Source of the DNA: Voacanga thouarsii | Taxonomy: Eukaryota; Streptophyta; Magnoliopsida; Gentianales; Apocynaceae | DNA: 64,000 nt | Direction: 5' to 3' | NCBI GenBank assembly: GCA_026120185.1 | Contig: JANUWF010001188.1 | Coordinates: 682,001 to 746,000 of the forward strand | Part shown: piece by piece, positions 22,749 through 35,450 of the stretch | Layout of the letters: every line of letters starts with the position of its first letter | How positions within the stretch are numbered: position 1 is the stretch's first letter | Position numbers and translations under genes: made by a program | The notes under the pieces: generated by a model | What the model was told of the DNA's origin: nothing | Databases searched by the model: none | Seen by the model: only the letters and a program-made list of their open reading frames with translations

Positions 22749-24672
22749 GTTAATTGCAATAGGGTGAAACGTTATGTGGGTGGCAGTCTTCCACATCCCG
22801 AACAGGTGGACATGCTCTTTGATGAATCCACATAGAACTGTGTGGTTTATCAATCGGCGGTTGTTTTCTGGCCATTCTATTTTATTTCTTTTGTTTTTGC
22901 TTTATTTTATTTTCTAGTTGTTATGCTTTGGTATTTTCTTTTATTTTTTTTTAGGTACTTTGATGATACCTCACTCTTCAAGCATTCAGCTCTTATACGC
23001 CACGATAAATGGAAGTTTGTTTTTCCTATCTCTTCTCCTTTATCTTTTTGGTCCCATGGTATTGGTTGTTCTGGTTATATTTATTTGGCCATTGAGGACA
23101 ATGTCCAGTTTAAGTGTGAGCGAGTGGTTTGATTGACAAGTCTTCTATACATATTCTTTAGTCTTCTTAGAAGTAAACAATTTTTTGTGCGAAATTCTTC
23201 AAAATTTTCTGATTTTCTGGAGATTTCAAGCTGTATTTTTTGTGCATGTCTTTATGATGGATTATAGATCATATGTTCTAGATCATTTATGGCTTATGCA
23301 TGACTTTTTGCACTCACTTGGACAAAGTAGTTCTTGATCAACTGCTTTGCATTATTCTTAAACCTATTTTTTCTCTAAAATTCATAGAGCATTCTAGAAC
23401 TTACTTGAATACCTCTCGAGGCGAAATAAGAAAGGCAATCATGATTTAACTTAGGGATGACGGTAATAGGCCTTCTTTGGATAGTTTGAGCTTTTCAAAC
23501 CTACCTATTGTTACATTATCCCTAGTGCCTATTTTAAGCCTAAATTGGTGATCTTTTTCTTTAAAACCCGTCACGATATTTTGTCCATTACTTGTGCTGA
23601 GAGTTTGTGTAATTTTCCAAATCTTTATGCTCTTGAAGGATGAAAGTACAAGTATGTTGAGAAAAAATGCAAGGATAGAGATCATGACTTGTTACTTTCA
23701 TTAATAGATCAATTACGAGTGGAGTTGGGAAAAGAAAGGAAGTAGAATGGAAGAAAGAAGTTGAAAAATTTGAGGAAAAAAAAAGAGTGTTGAGTTGAAA
23801 AAGATGAGAAAGAAGAAAAGAAACGAGAGGAATTGAAAAGAGAAAACGACAAGCTGCTAGAAAGAAAAGTAAAGAAAAAGAAAAGAACAGCAACAGTGGG
23901 TACAAAAGAGGAATAAAATAAGAGAGAATTGAAAGAGAATCAAAAGAAAATTGAAAAAGAAAAGAAAACAAAAGAGCGAAAAGATCACAAAAGGGATGGT
24001 GAGTGAACTGTCAAAGTAAGTTCATATAAAACACTTGACACCATTGCTGAAAAATTGAGTGATCTTGAGAGGAAAATAGTTAATGATAAAAAGAGGTGAA
24101 AGAAAAAAAAAGAACAATGCAGGATTTTCTTGAAGTGCATAAGGGTTGTTATATAATGTTATGGTTTTATTGATTCTTGGAATAGGAGAGCAAGAAGTGT
24201 TGAGAATTATAGGTTTATTTTGGTTACCCTTTTCTTGTTTACTCTCAGTTTTTCTTTGACTTTTGATTTTCCTATATCCTTCATTTGCTAACCCACATTA
24301 CAAACCTTTAGCCTTACATTACAAGCTTAAAAGTCCTACTTGATCTAAGTATAATCATGATATGTCTCGGATTAGTAGAGAGAGTGTATGAAAAGTAAGT
24401 ATATGGAATGCATATTCTTTTTGAACTGACTTCTTTCCAATGGTTTGAGAATATTGTGAAGTATTGAGATGGTTCTACTAAGTCATTTATCACTACACAA
24501 GTCTTGCATTGGCTGTGAAAGATTTAGTATCATATGTTTCATGTTCATGAATAAAGAAAGCATTGAAGAAAGGATTTTGGAATTGATTGAGTGATTTGAT
24601 TAAAACCTTGTGTTTTTCCTAGTTCTTGGTACTTTGCTTGAGGACAAGCAAAGAGTTAAGTGTGGGGGAATT
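22749..24672 (+). other. Array B unit 2 non-coding 3' region
   Basis: Same layout as unit 1: T-rich tract, hairpin CATTG-AGGA-CAATG (23090-23103) followed by TTTAAGTGTGAG, and an A/G-rich block at about 23710-24120. At the end are the hairpin CTTTGCTTG-AGGA-CAAGCAAAG (24632-24653) and purine tract. No coding region is credible. Confidence 0.8.
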
Positions 24673-26099
24673 TGATGGGGGCTAAATTGGTCATACTTTA
24701 GTTATTTATTTGAGGCTCTTTTGTAATACATTTTGTGCAATAACTAGTCATATTCTTTCATATTTTAAATTTTTCCCTTGAAAAGGTATTTTGGTCATTA
24801 TTTCAGACTTTTGGGTAAAACGAAGCAAAACCGTCGCGAAACAGAGCAGAGGCGACGTCAGCTAGAGCCCTAGAACCGGCGCCGGCTGTACACTGGTTGC
24901 ACAAACTTCAAAGCGATGGAAAAATTGTAGAAATAGAGTAGAACAGAACCTAAGTGGCACAGGCTGTAAGGCTGGAACCGGCGCGGCTGCATTCTGGAAC
25001 TTATGCGCATAATTCGGAGAAAAATCGACGAATGAGTGGAGAAGCAGAACATAGGCAGTGCCGGCTCCGAAGAACTTTGGAAATCTGAGGAGTTTTAGTA
25101 TCTTCCAACATCTACTCGGCCAAGAACTTTGTACCTACAAGTTTAGGCACTTCTGTAGCCTATAAATAGATGAAAAACATAAGGAAAACGGGAGAATTCA
25201 TTGATCATCATAGAAAATCACTCAGTCCAAGGAGGAATTCTTCAAGTTCAATGAGGGTTGTACAAGAAGGTCTTCAAAGGAAAAAGAAGAAGGCTTGTCT
25301 ATGAGTGCTTTCTTTTACATTGTCTTCTTTTTCTTGACAATGATATATTAATTATTTTATTATAATTTGACATTGTTTTAGTTATTCATGATTTTTAGAG
25401 TTATTTGATCTTTTGATTAATTAATTGTTCTTCTTGGTATTTAATTACTTGGCCGTATGACGAGATTAATTGGTTGTTTCTTTTCAATAACTTGCTAGAC
25501 CAAGGAGGTTGATGGTAGTTGCAGTTGATTAATTTCATATTTATTGGCTGTTAACTTGCTAGACCAAAAAGGTTAATTGCTGAGGATGGAGTAATTAAAG
25601 GTTAATTGGTGTTTGCCAGACCAAGGATTCATTGATTAATTTCATGTTTTAAATTTGCCAAGCCAAGGAAATTTAATCAAGGATTGTGCTTAATGTATCT
25701 TCTGGATGAATTAGTTGAGACAGACCAAGTGATGCTAATTTACTTTAATCTTTCATGATGCCAAGGGAATGATTGGTTATGATAATGGTTAGGTACTTAG
25801 AGATCATGTTTTTCTACACAATGGTTTGAGTTGCATACTTCTCCATCCTTGACGTGTATATATTTCAATTTTTTATTTCATTTGTTTCGATTTGGTTTTA
25901 TCGAGTCGGTTAAATAGTGAAAGAAGGGTAATTAATGTCTACTTGTTCCTTGAGGATCGACACTTGTTTGAACCCTATGCTCAGTTAATGATGAGTACGC
26001 TTGCTCATATTTGTGATTTGGGTTTAACGTTTTAATTTAAACTTGATTGGAAATGTGCTTAGTTTTGTATGATTTTTATACCCTAGTCCGGACACATCA
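24673..26099 (+). repeat. Array B LTR 3 (inner)
   Basis: Begins TGATGGGGGC (one base different from the other copies) and ends ACACATCA. It carries AACCGGCGCCGGCT at 24874-24887 and TATAAATA at 25161-25168. It differs from LTR 2 at only a handful of bases by eye. Confidence 0.94.
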
Positions 26100-26105
26100 A
26101 GTTTT

Positions 26106-26123
26106 TGGCGCCGTTGCCGGGGA
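26106..26123 (+). promoter_or_regulatory. Primer-binding site (tRNA-Asp), unit 3
   Basis: Perfect TGGCGCCGTTGCCGGGGA, six bases after LTR 3. Confidence 0.92.
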
Positions 26124-26325
26124 ACAATAGCATGAAAGCTTAGATTTTTTTTGATTTAACCATGTAAATATGTAAATATGTCAATATGTAAATATGTATA
26201 CTTGTTCTTTCTGTAAAACGGTGCTATCTTTTGTATTTCGTGTACTCTTGTATAACTTTGTAACCTAACTGAACTAACCAACTTGGACTACGTCTTTTAA
26301 CTAACTTTGTACTCTTGTAATTTCC

Positions 26326-27133
26326 GTGTCTAACTCATCTCCCTGTTTAGGAGAAATGGCGAATTGGGATCTCAGGAGGTCGAATAGGGAGCTATACCCC
26401 CATTATGCTTCGAAGGGAACACACACAACACTAGAATCAAAAGGGCTTGAAACCTTAGTTGGTAAATTTGTAGTGCATGTCACGAGGCGTTTCCAAGAAA
26501 TTGATTCCACATTCGAGAAATTTGAAGCATTGATCCGCAACATGGAACAACAAATCTGGTTTTTGATGGATATGGTAACAAAATCTTATGAACTCACACT
26601 ATTAGCCAGTATGGAAACAGCTACTGTCACATTACGAAGTGGAAAAGAATTACCAGACAGTCCAGATGAAGGCCGGCGCCAGCTGGAAGAAGAGAACCGG
26701 CGTCGGATATCCATAAACCCCGAAACCATACAACACGAGAATGGAACAGCGCTGAGCTGAACGCGCTATCCCCTGTCCACCTCCCGAAAAACCTACTGTT
26801 CAGCCTAACATACCATACCCTACTCATCTATATAAGGCCCAAAAAGACTCTCAATTCAACAAATTCCTAGAGGTATTTAAACAACTGCACATAAACATCC
26901 CCCTCAGTGAAGCTTTAATCCACATGCCCAAATTTGCCAAGTACCTCAAAAGTATGCTTGTTAACAAAAAGCAACTGGAAGAGTTGTCTACAGTAGTCCT
27001 CAACAAAGAATGCTCAACCATCCTGCAGAACAACTCGAATTTGCCACAAAAAGCAAAAGATCTAGGGAGTTTCTCTATCCCATGTCTAATTGGCACCCTA
27101 GAACTTACTCACCCCACTTGGGGCACTTTCTAA
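26326..27133 (+). pseudogene. gag: Array B unit 3 gag-like gene, frameshifted
   Basis: Nearly identical to unit 2 up to about 26736. At 26736-26770, in the Pro/Ala linker, bases are lost and changed exactly at the GGCGCC repeats, which shifts the frame and ends the protein after 144 codons. The downstream part (26924-27133) is intact in its own frame and carries the same integrase-tail junction and TAA stop as units 1 and 2. Confidence 0.88.
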
Positions 27134-29059
27134 GTTAATTGCAATAGGGTGAAACGTTATGTGGGTGGCAGTCTTCCACATCCCGAACAGGTGGACATGC
27201 TCTTTGACGAATCCACATAGAACTGTGTGGTTTATCAATCGGCGGTTGTTTTCTGGCCATTCTATTTTATTTCTTTTGTTTTTGCTTTATTTTCTTTTCT
27301 AGTTGTTATGCTTTGGTATTTTCTTTTATTTTTTTTTAGGTACTTTGATGATACCTCACTCTTCAAGCATTCAGCTCTTGTACGCCACGATAAATGGAAG
27401 TTTGTTTTTCCTATCTCTTCTCCTTTATCTTTTTGGTCCCATGGTATTGTTTGTTCTGGTTATATTTATTTGGCCATTGAGGACAATGTCCAGTTTAAGT
27501 GTGAGCGAGTGGTTTGATTGACAAGTCTTCTATACATATTCTTTAGTCTTCTTAGAAGTAAACAATTTTTTGTGCGAAATTCTTCAAAATTTTCTGATTT
27601 TCTGGAGATTTCAAGCTGTATTTTTTGTGCATGTCTTTATGATGGATTATAGATCATATGTTCTAGATCATTTATGGCTTATGCATGACTTTTTGCACTC
27701 ACTTGGACAAAGTAGTTCTTGATCAACTGCTTTGCATTATTCTTAAACCTATTTTTTCTCTAAAATTCATAGAGCATTCTAGAACTTACTTGAATACCTC
27801 TCGAGGCGAAATAAGAAAGGCAATCATGATTTAACTTAGGGATGACGGTAATAGGCCTTCTTTGGATAGTTTGAGCTTTTCAAACCTACCTATTGTTACA
27901 TTATCCCTAGTGCCTATTTTAAGCCTAAATTGGTGATCTCTTTCTTTAAAACCCGTCACGATATTTTGTCCATTACTTGTGCTGAGAGTTTGTGTAATTT
28001 TCCAAATCTTTATGCTCTTGAAGGATGAAAGTACATGTATGTTGAGAAAAAATGCAAGGATAGAGATCATGACTTGTTACTTTCATTAATAGATCAATTA
28101 CGAGTGGAGTTGGGAAAAGAAAGGAAGTAGAATGGAAGAAAGAAGTTGAAAAAATTGAGGAAAAAAAAAGAGTGTTGAGTTGAAAAAGATGAGAAAGAAG
28201 AAAAGAAACGAGAGGAATTGAAAAGAGAAAACGACAAGCTGCTAGAAAGAAAAGTGAAGAAAAAGAAAAGAACAGCAACAGTGGGTACAAAAGAGGAATA
28301 AAAGAAGAGAGAATTGAAAGAGAATCAAAAGAAAATTGAAAAAGAAAAGAAAACAAAAGAGCGAAAAGATCACAAAAGGGATGGTGAGTGAACTGTCAAA
28401 GTAAGTTCATATAAAACACTTGACACCATTGCTGAAAAATTGAGTGATCTTGAGAGGAAAATAGTTAATGATAAAAAGAGGTGAAAGAAAAAAAAGAACA
28501 ATGCAGGATTTGCTTGAAGTGCATAAGGGTTGTTATATAATGTTATGGTTTTATTGATTCTTGGAATAGGAGAGCAAGAAGTGTTGAGAATTATAGGTTT
28601 ATTTTGGTTACCCTTTTCTTGTTTACTCTCAGTTTTTCTTTGACTTTTGATTTTCCTATATCCTTCATTTGCTAACCCACATTACAAACCTTTAGCCTTA
28701 CATTACAAGCTTAAAAGTCCTACTTGATCTAAGTAGAATCATGATATGTCTCGGATTAGTAGAGAGAGTGTATGAAAAGTAAGTATATGGAATGCATATT
28801 CTTTTTGAACTGACTTCTTTCCAATGGTTTGAGAATATTGTAAAGTATTGAGATGGTTCTACTAAGTCATTTATCTCTACAAAAGTCTTGCATTGGCTGT
28901 GAAAGATTTAGTATCATATGTTTCATGTTCATGAATAAAGAAAGCATTGAAGAAAGGATTTTGGAATTGATTGAGTGATTTGATTAAAACCTTGTGTTTT
29001 TCCTACTTGTTCTTGGTACTTTGCTTAAGGACAAGCAAAGAGTTAAGTGTGGGGGAATT
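27134..29059 (+). other. Array B unit 3 non-coding 3' region
   Basis: Layout as in units 1 and 2. The inner hairpin is CATTG-AGGA-CAATG at 27475-27488. The terminal hairpin at 29019-29040 has one stem mismatch (CTTTGCTTA opposite CAAGCAAAG), followed by the AGTGTGGGGGAATT tract. An A/G-rich block lies at about 28095-28500. Confidence 0.8.
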
Positions 29060-30563
29060 TGATAGGGGCTAAATTGGTCATACTTTGCTTAGTTATTTGA
29101 GGCTCTTTTGTAATACATTTTGTGCAATAACTAGTCATATTCTTTCATATTTGAAATTTTTCCCTTGAAAAGTTATTTTGGTCATTATTTCAGGATTTTG
29201 GGTAAAATGAAACAAAACCGTCGCGAAAGAGAGCAGAGGCGACGTCAACTAGAGCCCAAGAACCGGCGCCGGCTGCACACTGGTTGCACAAACTTCAAAG
29301 TGATGGAAAAATTGTAGAAATAGAGTAGAACAGAACCCAAGTAGTATAGGCTGTAAGGCTAGAACCGGCGCGGCTGCATTCTGGAACTTATGCGCATAAT
29401 TCGGAGAAAAATCGACGAACGAGTGGAGAAGCAGAACATAGGCAGCGCCGGCTCTGAAGAACCAAGGCGGTGCTGCGATCTTTCTACACATTTTTGGAAA
29501 TCTGAGGAGTTTTAGTATCTTCCAACTTCTACTCGGCCAAGAACTTTGTACCTACGAGTTTAGGCACTTCTTTAGCCTATAAATAGATGAAAAACATAAG
29601 GAAAAAGGGAAAATTCATTGATCATCATAGAAAATCACTCAGTCCAAGGAGGAATTCTTCAAGTTCAAGGACGGTTGTACAAGAAGGTCTTTAAAGGAAA
29701 CAGAAGGAAGCTTGTCTATGAGTGCTTTCTTTTACTTTGTCTTCTTTTTCTTGACAATGATATGTTAATTATTTTATTATAATTTGACATTGTTTTAGTT
29801 ATTCATGATTTTTAGAGTTATTTGATCTTTTGATTAATTGATTGTTCTTCTTGGTATTTAATTACTTGGGCGTATGACGAGATTAATTGGTTGTTTCTTT
29901 TCATTAACTTGCTAGACCAAGGAGGTTGATGGTAGTTGCAGTTGATTAATTTCATATTTATTGGCTGTTAACTTGCTAGACCAAAAAGGTTAATTGCTGA
30001 GGTTGGAGTAATTAAAGGTTAATTGATGTTTGCCAGACCAATGATTCATTGATTAATTTTATGTTTTAATTTTGCTAAACCAAGGAAATTTAATCAAGGA
30101 TTGTGCTTAATGTATCTTCTGGATGAATTAGTTGAGACAAACCAAGTGATGCTAACTTATCTAGAAGGTAGTAATTAGTTGAGACAGACCAAGTGATGTT
30201 AATGGACTTTAATCCTTCATGATGCCAAGAGAATGATTGGTTATGATATTGGTTAGGTACTTTGAGATCATGTTTGTCTACACAATGGTTTGAGTTACTT
30301 ATTTCTCCATCCTTGACTTTTATATTTTTCGATTTTTGTTTTCTTTTGTTTCGGTTTGGTTTTATCGAGTCGGTTAAATAATGAAAGAAGGGTAATTAAT
30401 ATCTATTTGTTCCTTGAGATTTGACACTCGTTTGAACCCTATGCTTAGTTATTGATTAGTACGCTTGCTCATATATGTGATTTCGGTTTAACATTTTAAT
30501 TTAAACTTGATTAGGAATGTGCATAGTTTTTTATAATTTTTATACCCATGTCCGGACATATCA
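29060..30563 (+). repeat. Array B LTR 4 (outer right)
   Basis: 1504 bases. It is more diverged than LTRs 2 and 3 and keeps the block near 29462-29495 that they lack. It carries AACCGGCGCCGGCT at 29261-29274 and TATAAATA at 29578-29585, plus an extra partial repeat of TTAGTTGAGACAGACCAAGT near 30175. Confidence 0.93.
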
Positions 30564-30568
30564 TTTGA

Positions 30569-31640
30569 TCTTCATGAACTTCACTAAGTTCAATTTTACT
30601 CCCACTATCCTCTTTGAGCATGTGCTTCTTCTCTAAGAAGACGGCATGCTTCGAAATAAACACTTTGTTTTCAGAGGGTAGATAGAAATAAATAAACACT
30701 TGTTAAACTTACTATCAAGTTTATCTGACTGTGGCCTTTTGACAAAGGCAGGACAACCGCATACTCGCAAGTGAGATAACTTTGGTTTCTTACCAAAGAA
30801 CATCTCAAATGGAGTATAATCAACCGATTTTGTTGGAACTCTATTTAGTATATTACCAGAAGTCTCTAGTGCATACCCCTAAAACGATTTTGGTAGGTCT
30901 GCAGAAGCCATCATGGTCCGTACAATGTCTAGAAGGGTTCGATTCCTTCTTTCAGATATACTGTTATGTTGAGGTGTTTGTGGTGGAGTCCATTGAGATA
31001 ATATCCCTTTATCTCTAAGATAATTTAGAAGCTCTTAGCTCAAGTATTCTCCTCCTCGATTAGATCTTAGAGTTTTAATATTTTTGTCAAGTTGTTTCTC
31101 TATTTCATTCTTGAAGTCTTTGAACTTATCAAAGGCCTCAGATTTGTATTTCATTAAATACACATACACGTATCGTGATAAATCATCAATAAAAGTTATG
31201 AAATAGTTATAACCTCCTCTCGCTTGTATTGATATTAGGCCACATACATCAGAATGTATGAGTTCTAATAACTCCTTGGCCCGTTCTCCTTTTCCTAAAA
31301 AAGGAGTTCTAATCATTTTACCTAGTAAACAAGATCCATATGTGATATATGATTCATAATCAAATGACCTTAAGTCACCAAGTTTGTGTAACTTAGAAAC
31401 ACGATTTTCATTTACATGGCCCAAACGACAATGACATAAGTAAGATGTGTTAGAGTTATCTATTTTAGGTTTCTTATTATTTATATTGAGAATTGGATTA
31501 TCCAAGTCTAGAACATATAAACCATTAACCAAAGTTGCTGAACCATAATGAATATCATTCAATGAAAAAGAACAACATTTATTCTTAAATATCAAATGAA
31601 ATCCATTTAAGTCTAAACAAGCAATTGACATAATGTTTTT
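30569..31640 (-). pseudogene. pol: Element K pol: GAG-pre-integrase and integrase
   Basis: Minus-strand ORF at 31631-31035 (198 codons) plus a broken extension to 30569. It contains the pre-integrase zinc region (CHCRLGHVNENRVSKLH, then YGSCLLGKM) and the integrase core (HSDVCG, FIDDLSRY, LRSNRGGEYLS). Copia integrases normally have ESC before LLGK and RSDRGGEY, so a zinc cysteine is Tyr and a catalytic Asp is Asn here. Integrase inserts the DNA copy into the genome; this one could not be active. The frame is cut by array B and continues at 15840. Confidence 0.87.
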
Positions 31641-31879
31641 TATTAAAACCGGTACATAATAACAGTTTTGTAATTCTAGAACTAATCCCGAATGCTAGTT
31701 CAGCTCGCATGTCCCCACAGCAAGTGCAACAACCTTTGCCCTATTTGCAGTACGTAGGTCCACATCGCCTTTCTCTAGCCTTCTACTGCCCTTTAGTCCC
31801 TGCAAGTTATTGCACAACTAAGATCCACATCCGGTATCTAATACCCATATCTCATTTCTAAAGGCAGTATTTATCTCAA
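31641..31879 (-). pseudogene. Element K protease relic
   Basis: Between the zinc knuckle and integrase, broken minus-strand frames recall a Copia protease (a cysteine/glycine-rich segment near 31830-31810 and a CNNLQGLK-like stretch near 31800). Stops occur in every frame. The assignment rests mainly on position. Confidence 0.5.
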
Positions 31880-32544
31880 TCATAAACATACCGGAGTATA
31901 AATAGAAGTACTTGCAAAATTCTCCTTCTGCTTCTTATCCTTAATAGTCTCCAAGTAGGCCTTGCAGTTACGCCTCCAGTAGTCCATTTTGCCACAATGA
32001 TGACATGGGCCCTTGGTAGCAGCATCCTTCTTCTTTACACCACCTTCGGGATTCATGGGAGCCTTCTTCTTCTTCTTTTGAACTTTCTTCTTAGAAGAAG
32101 AAGATTCTACCATTAAAACTGCATTGGAATCCTTCTTCATGGAGGACTCCATAGTTTTGAGAAGATTGATCAACTCAGGAATGGTAGATTTAATCTTATT
32201 CATTTGATAGTTAATCACAAATTGTGAGAAACTATTAGGTAAAGACTATAGAATTAAGTTAATATTTAAGTCATGTTCCATTGCGAACCCAAGAGATCCA
32301 AGCTTCTCTATCAGGCCCAACATCTTCAGCCCATGAGTGACCAAGAAGAACCCTCTACCATTTTGCAACAGAATAGTTGCTTCAAGATCTCATATCTCTC
32401 AATTTTTGGCTTGGGCATCAAACAGCTCTCGAAGATATAGTATAATCGATTGAGCATCCATATGCTCGAGTTGTATTTGCAGCTCGGGAGTCATGGATGT
32501 CAACATAATACACAATGTTGTATCACTATCCTCCTTCTGCTTTT
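31880..32544 (-). pseudogene. gag: Element K gag, C-terminal part with zinc knuckle
   Basis: The minus strand at 32544-32380 encodes Copia gag sequence (LTSMTPELQIQ, RELFDAQAK) in broken frames. The open segment 32218-31880 carries a Lys-rich region (KKKVQKKKKKAP) and a CCHC-type knuckle CHHCGKMDYWRRNC, in which the usual His is Tyr. Nucleocapsid knuckles bind element RNA. The gag N-terminus lies at 51821-52011, separated by the inserted solo LTR. Confidence 0.82.
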
Positions 32545-32864
32545 TGTTAGTGTTATGCTTTAGAGGCAATCATTTGTACATTGTATATGACATATTTTAT
32601 TTTAATAAAAGGCAATATTTATCTTACAGTTTCTTTTGTTTACCTTTATGTAATATAACGGTTAGATGAAGTCCCTAGTACAACACTATGTTAGGGAAAT
32701 CATGATAGAGATCATGATATGAGATTCCTACTATACTGTACAGTGTTAGTACTTAAATAATCCCTAGGTATAGTATTAATGAGACAGGACATCATTAATG
32801 CGTTAAGACTAGAATGTGTAAGACTTCCTGATTTTGATCAAGCGGTGGTTCTCATATCCGTGAG

Positions 32865-34386
32865 TAATAGGGGCTAAATTAGTCATGTCTTTCATAGTTA
32901 TTTGAGGATCATTTGTAATACATTTTGTTCAATAAATAGTCATATTCTTTCATATTTGAGATTTTACCCTTGGAAAGGTATTTTGTTCTTTATTTTATAT
33001 TTTTAGGGTAAAACAAAGCAAAAACGTTGCAAAACAGAGGAGAGGCGATGCCGGCTAGGGCTCTAAAACCAGCGCCGCCATGCACTGTTGAAACGAATTT
33101 CGAAGCAACGAAAAAATTGCTGAAACAAAGCAGAACAGAACTAAGGCGGCATTGGCTGTGAAGCTGGAACTGGCGCCGGCTGCATTCTGGACACATTGTG
33201 CAAAATTCAGAGAAAAATCGGCCAATAAGTGGAGAAGCAGAACACAACCAGTGCCGGCTCCGAGAGTCAAGGCGGCACCAGCTGTGCCCTAGAGTTAAGG
33301 CGGTGCTTGATTTTTTTCTACGCAATTTTTGGTAATCTGAGGAGTTTTAGTATCTTCCAACTTCTACTTGGCCAAGAACATTGTACCTACGAGTTTAAGC
33401 ACTTCCTAAACCTATAAATAAATGGAAAACACAAGGAAAATGGGGAGAATTCATTGATCATCATAGAAAATCACTCAATCAAATGAGGAATTCTTCAAGT
33501 TCAAGGAGGATTGTGAAAGAAGGTCTTCAAAGGAATAAGAATGAGACTTGTCTATGAGTGCTTTCTTTTACTTTGGTTTCTTTTTCTTGAACAATGATAT
33601 TTTAATTACTTTATTATAATTTGACATTGTTTTAGATATTTATGATATTCAAAGTTATTTGATCTTTTGATTAATTGGTTGTTATCCTTGGTATTTAATT
33701 ACTTGTACTTATTACGAGATTGGTTGATTGTTACTTTCTATTGACTTACTTGGAAAAGAGGTTGATGGTGGTTTTAATTTGATTGATTTCATATTTGTCT
33801 CTTAACTTGCTTGGAAAAGAGGTTAATTGCTAAGAACAAGGTAATTAAAGGTTAATTGATGTCTATCAGGAATGGATTCATTGGTTAATTTCATGTTTAA
33901 GTTTGCCAGGAATGGAAATTTAATCAAAGGATTGTGTTTAATGCATCTTTTAGGTAAGACTGGTTGAGACAGGAATGTGATGCTAAGTTACCTAGAGGAT
34001 AGGGATTTATGGATTGGAAAAGAAGTAAGTCTACATTAATCCTTCATAATGCCAATGGAGTAATTGGTTGTGATAAAGATTGGATACTTTAAGGTTATGT
34101 TTTTGTAAACAATTGTTTGAGTTACATACTTCTCCATCCTTGACATGTATATATTTTTATTTTATTTTATTTCTTTTTTACTTTATTGAGCTCGGTTAAA
34201 CAATGAAAGAAAGGTAATTAATGTCTACTTGTTCCTTGAGGATCGTCACTCGTTTGAACCCTATGCTCGGTTAATGATGAGTACACTTGCTCATATGTGT
34301 GATTTGGGTTGAACGTTTTAATTTAAACTTGATTGGGAATATGCTTAGTTTTTGTATGATTTTTATACCCAAGTCCGAACACATCA
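32865..34386 (+). repeat. Element C 5' LTR
   Basis: Ends GAACACATCA. TATAAATA lies at 33413-33420. The five-site word set reads TTGGAAAAG at 33750 and 33811 and AGGAATG at 33868, 33908 and 33971. GGCGCC-type palindromes lie near 33048-33180. Confidence 0.93.
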
Positions 34387-34392
34387 AGTTTT

Positions 34393-34410
34393 TTGCGCCA
34401 TTACCGGGGA
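34393..34410 (+). promoter_or_regulatory. Element C primer-binding site (tRNA-Asp), decayed
   Basis: TTGCGCCATTACCGGGGA matches the tRNA-Asp complement at 15 of 18 positions. Confidence 0.82.
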
Positions 34411-34672
34411 ACAATAGCATGAAAAGCTTGGATTTTGTTGATTTAACCATGTAAATATATAAGTATGTAAATATGTAGATATGTAAGATATGTATAATTG
34501 TTCTTTCCGCAAAAAGGTGATATCTTTTGTATTTCATGTATTCTTGTACACTCTTGTAACCTAACCTAACCTACTAACTTTGACTATGCTCTTTTAACTA
34601 ACTTTGTAACCTTTTAATTTTATTTTAATAATTAATTCTGTAGCTAACTCACTTCTATGTGTAGGAGAAACG

Positions 34673-35450
34673 GTGAATTGGAATCCGAGGCAGTCTAATG
34701 AGGGGCAGTACCTCCATTGCACTCCTAAGGTGACACTCACCACACCAAAATCAGCAAAGCTTGAAACCTTAATTGGAAAATTTGTTGTTCATGTCACGAG
34801 GTGTTTCCAAGAAATCGATTCTATATTTGAGAAATTCGAAGCAATGATCCACAACATGAAACGACAAATTTGGTTCTTGACGGACATGGTGATAAAATCC
34901 CATGACCTAACCCCAATGGCCAATGACGAAACAGCATATGTTATATTGAGCAGTGAAAAAGAATTACCAGATAGTCCAGATAATAGCCGGCACCAACTGG
35001 AAGATGAGAACCAGCACCAGCTATCCGGAAAACCTGAAACCACAAAACATAGAACTGACCCGGCGCCGATTAAGATACCGAAACCAGTGTTGTCTACCCC
35101 CTGTCCACCTCCTGAAAAACCTACTTTTCAGCCTAACAAACCATACCCTACTCGTCTACATAAGGCCTAAAAAGATGCTCAATTTGACAAATTCCTTGAG
35201 GTGTTCAAACAACTACACATAAACACTCCCCTCAGTGAAGCTTTAATCCACATGCCCAAATATGCCAAATTCCTCAAAAGCATTCTCGTCAACAGAAAGC
35301 TATTGGAAGAGTTGTCTACAGTAGCCCTCAACAAAGAATGCTTAGCTATTCTGCAAGACAACTCGAAATTGCCACGTAAAGAAAATGATCCAGGGAGTTT
35401 CTCTATCCCCATGTCTAATTGGCACTCTTCATGTTTGTAATGCATTAGTT
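34673..35450 (+). pseudogene. gag: Element C gag
   Basis: The first open part (34673-35170) has QSNEGQYLH, KFVVHVTRCFQEIDSIFEKFE and a Pro-rich segment. A TAA at 35168-35170 breaks it before FDKFLEVFKQLHINTPLSEAL (35180-35240). It then runs through ECLAILQDNSKLP to the protease border (GSFSIP, about 35395). An ATG at the conserved position has become ACG (AAACGGTGAATTG at 34668), so the original start is lost. It has the same domain order as array B gag. Confidence 0.85.

Larger units (their letters stand above)
15846..30563 (+). mobile_element. Array B: LTR-int-LTR-int-LTR-int-LTR of a gag-only Athila-like element
   Basis: Four LTRs (15846-17329, 20275-21701, 24673-26099, 29060-30563) alternate with three internal regions of 2.95-2.97 kb. 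The whole 14.7 kb is flanked by one duplication, TTTGA (15841-15845, 30564-30568), so the array occupies a single insertion site in element K's pol. Each internal region has a tRNA-Asp primer site, a gag-like ORF, a long non-coding part and a terminal hairpin with purine tract. None has protease, RT or integrase. Units 2 and 3, with LTRs 2 and 3, are nearly identical by eye; LTRs 1 and 4 share variants the inner LTRs lack. Confidence 0.93.

Noticed and set aside
15846..30563. Satellite or segmental duplication explanation for the 4.4 kb periodicity
   Set aside because: Each period is an exact LTR plus internal region with primer site and purine tract at LTR borders, and the whole has one target duplication.
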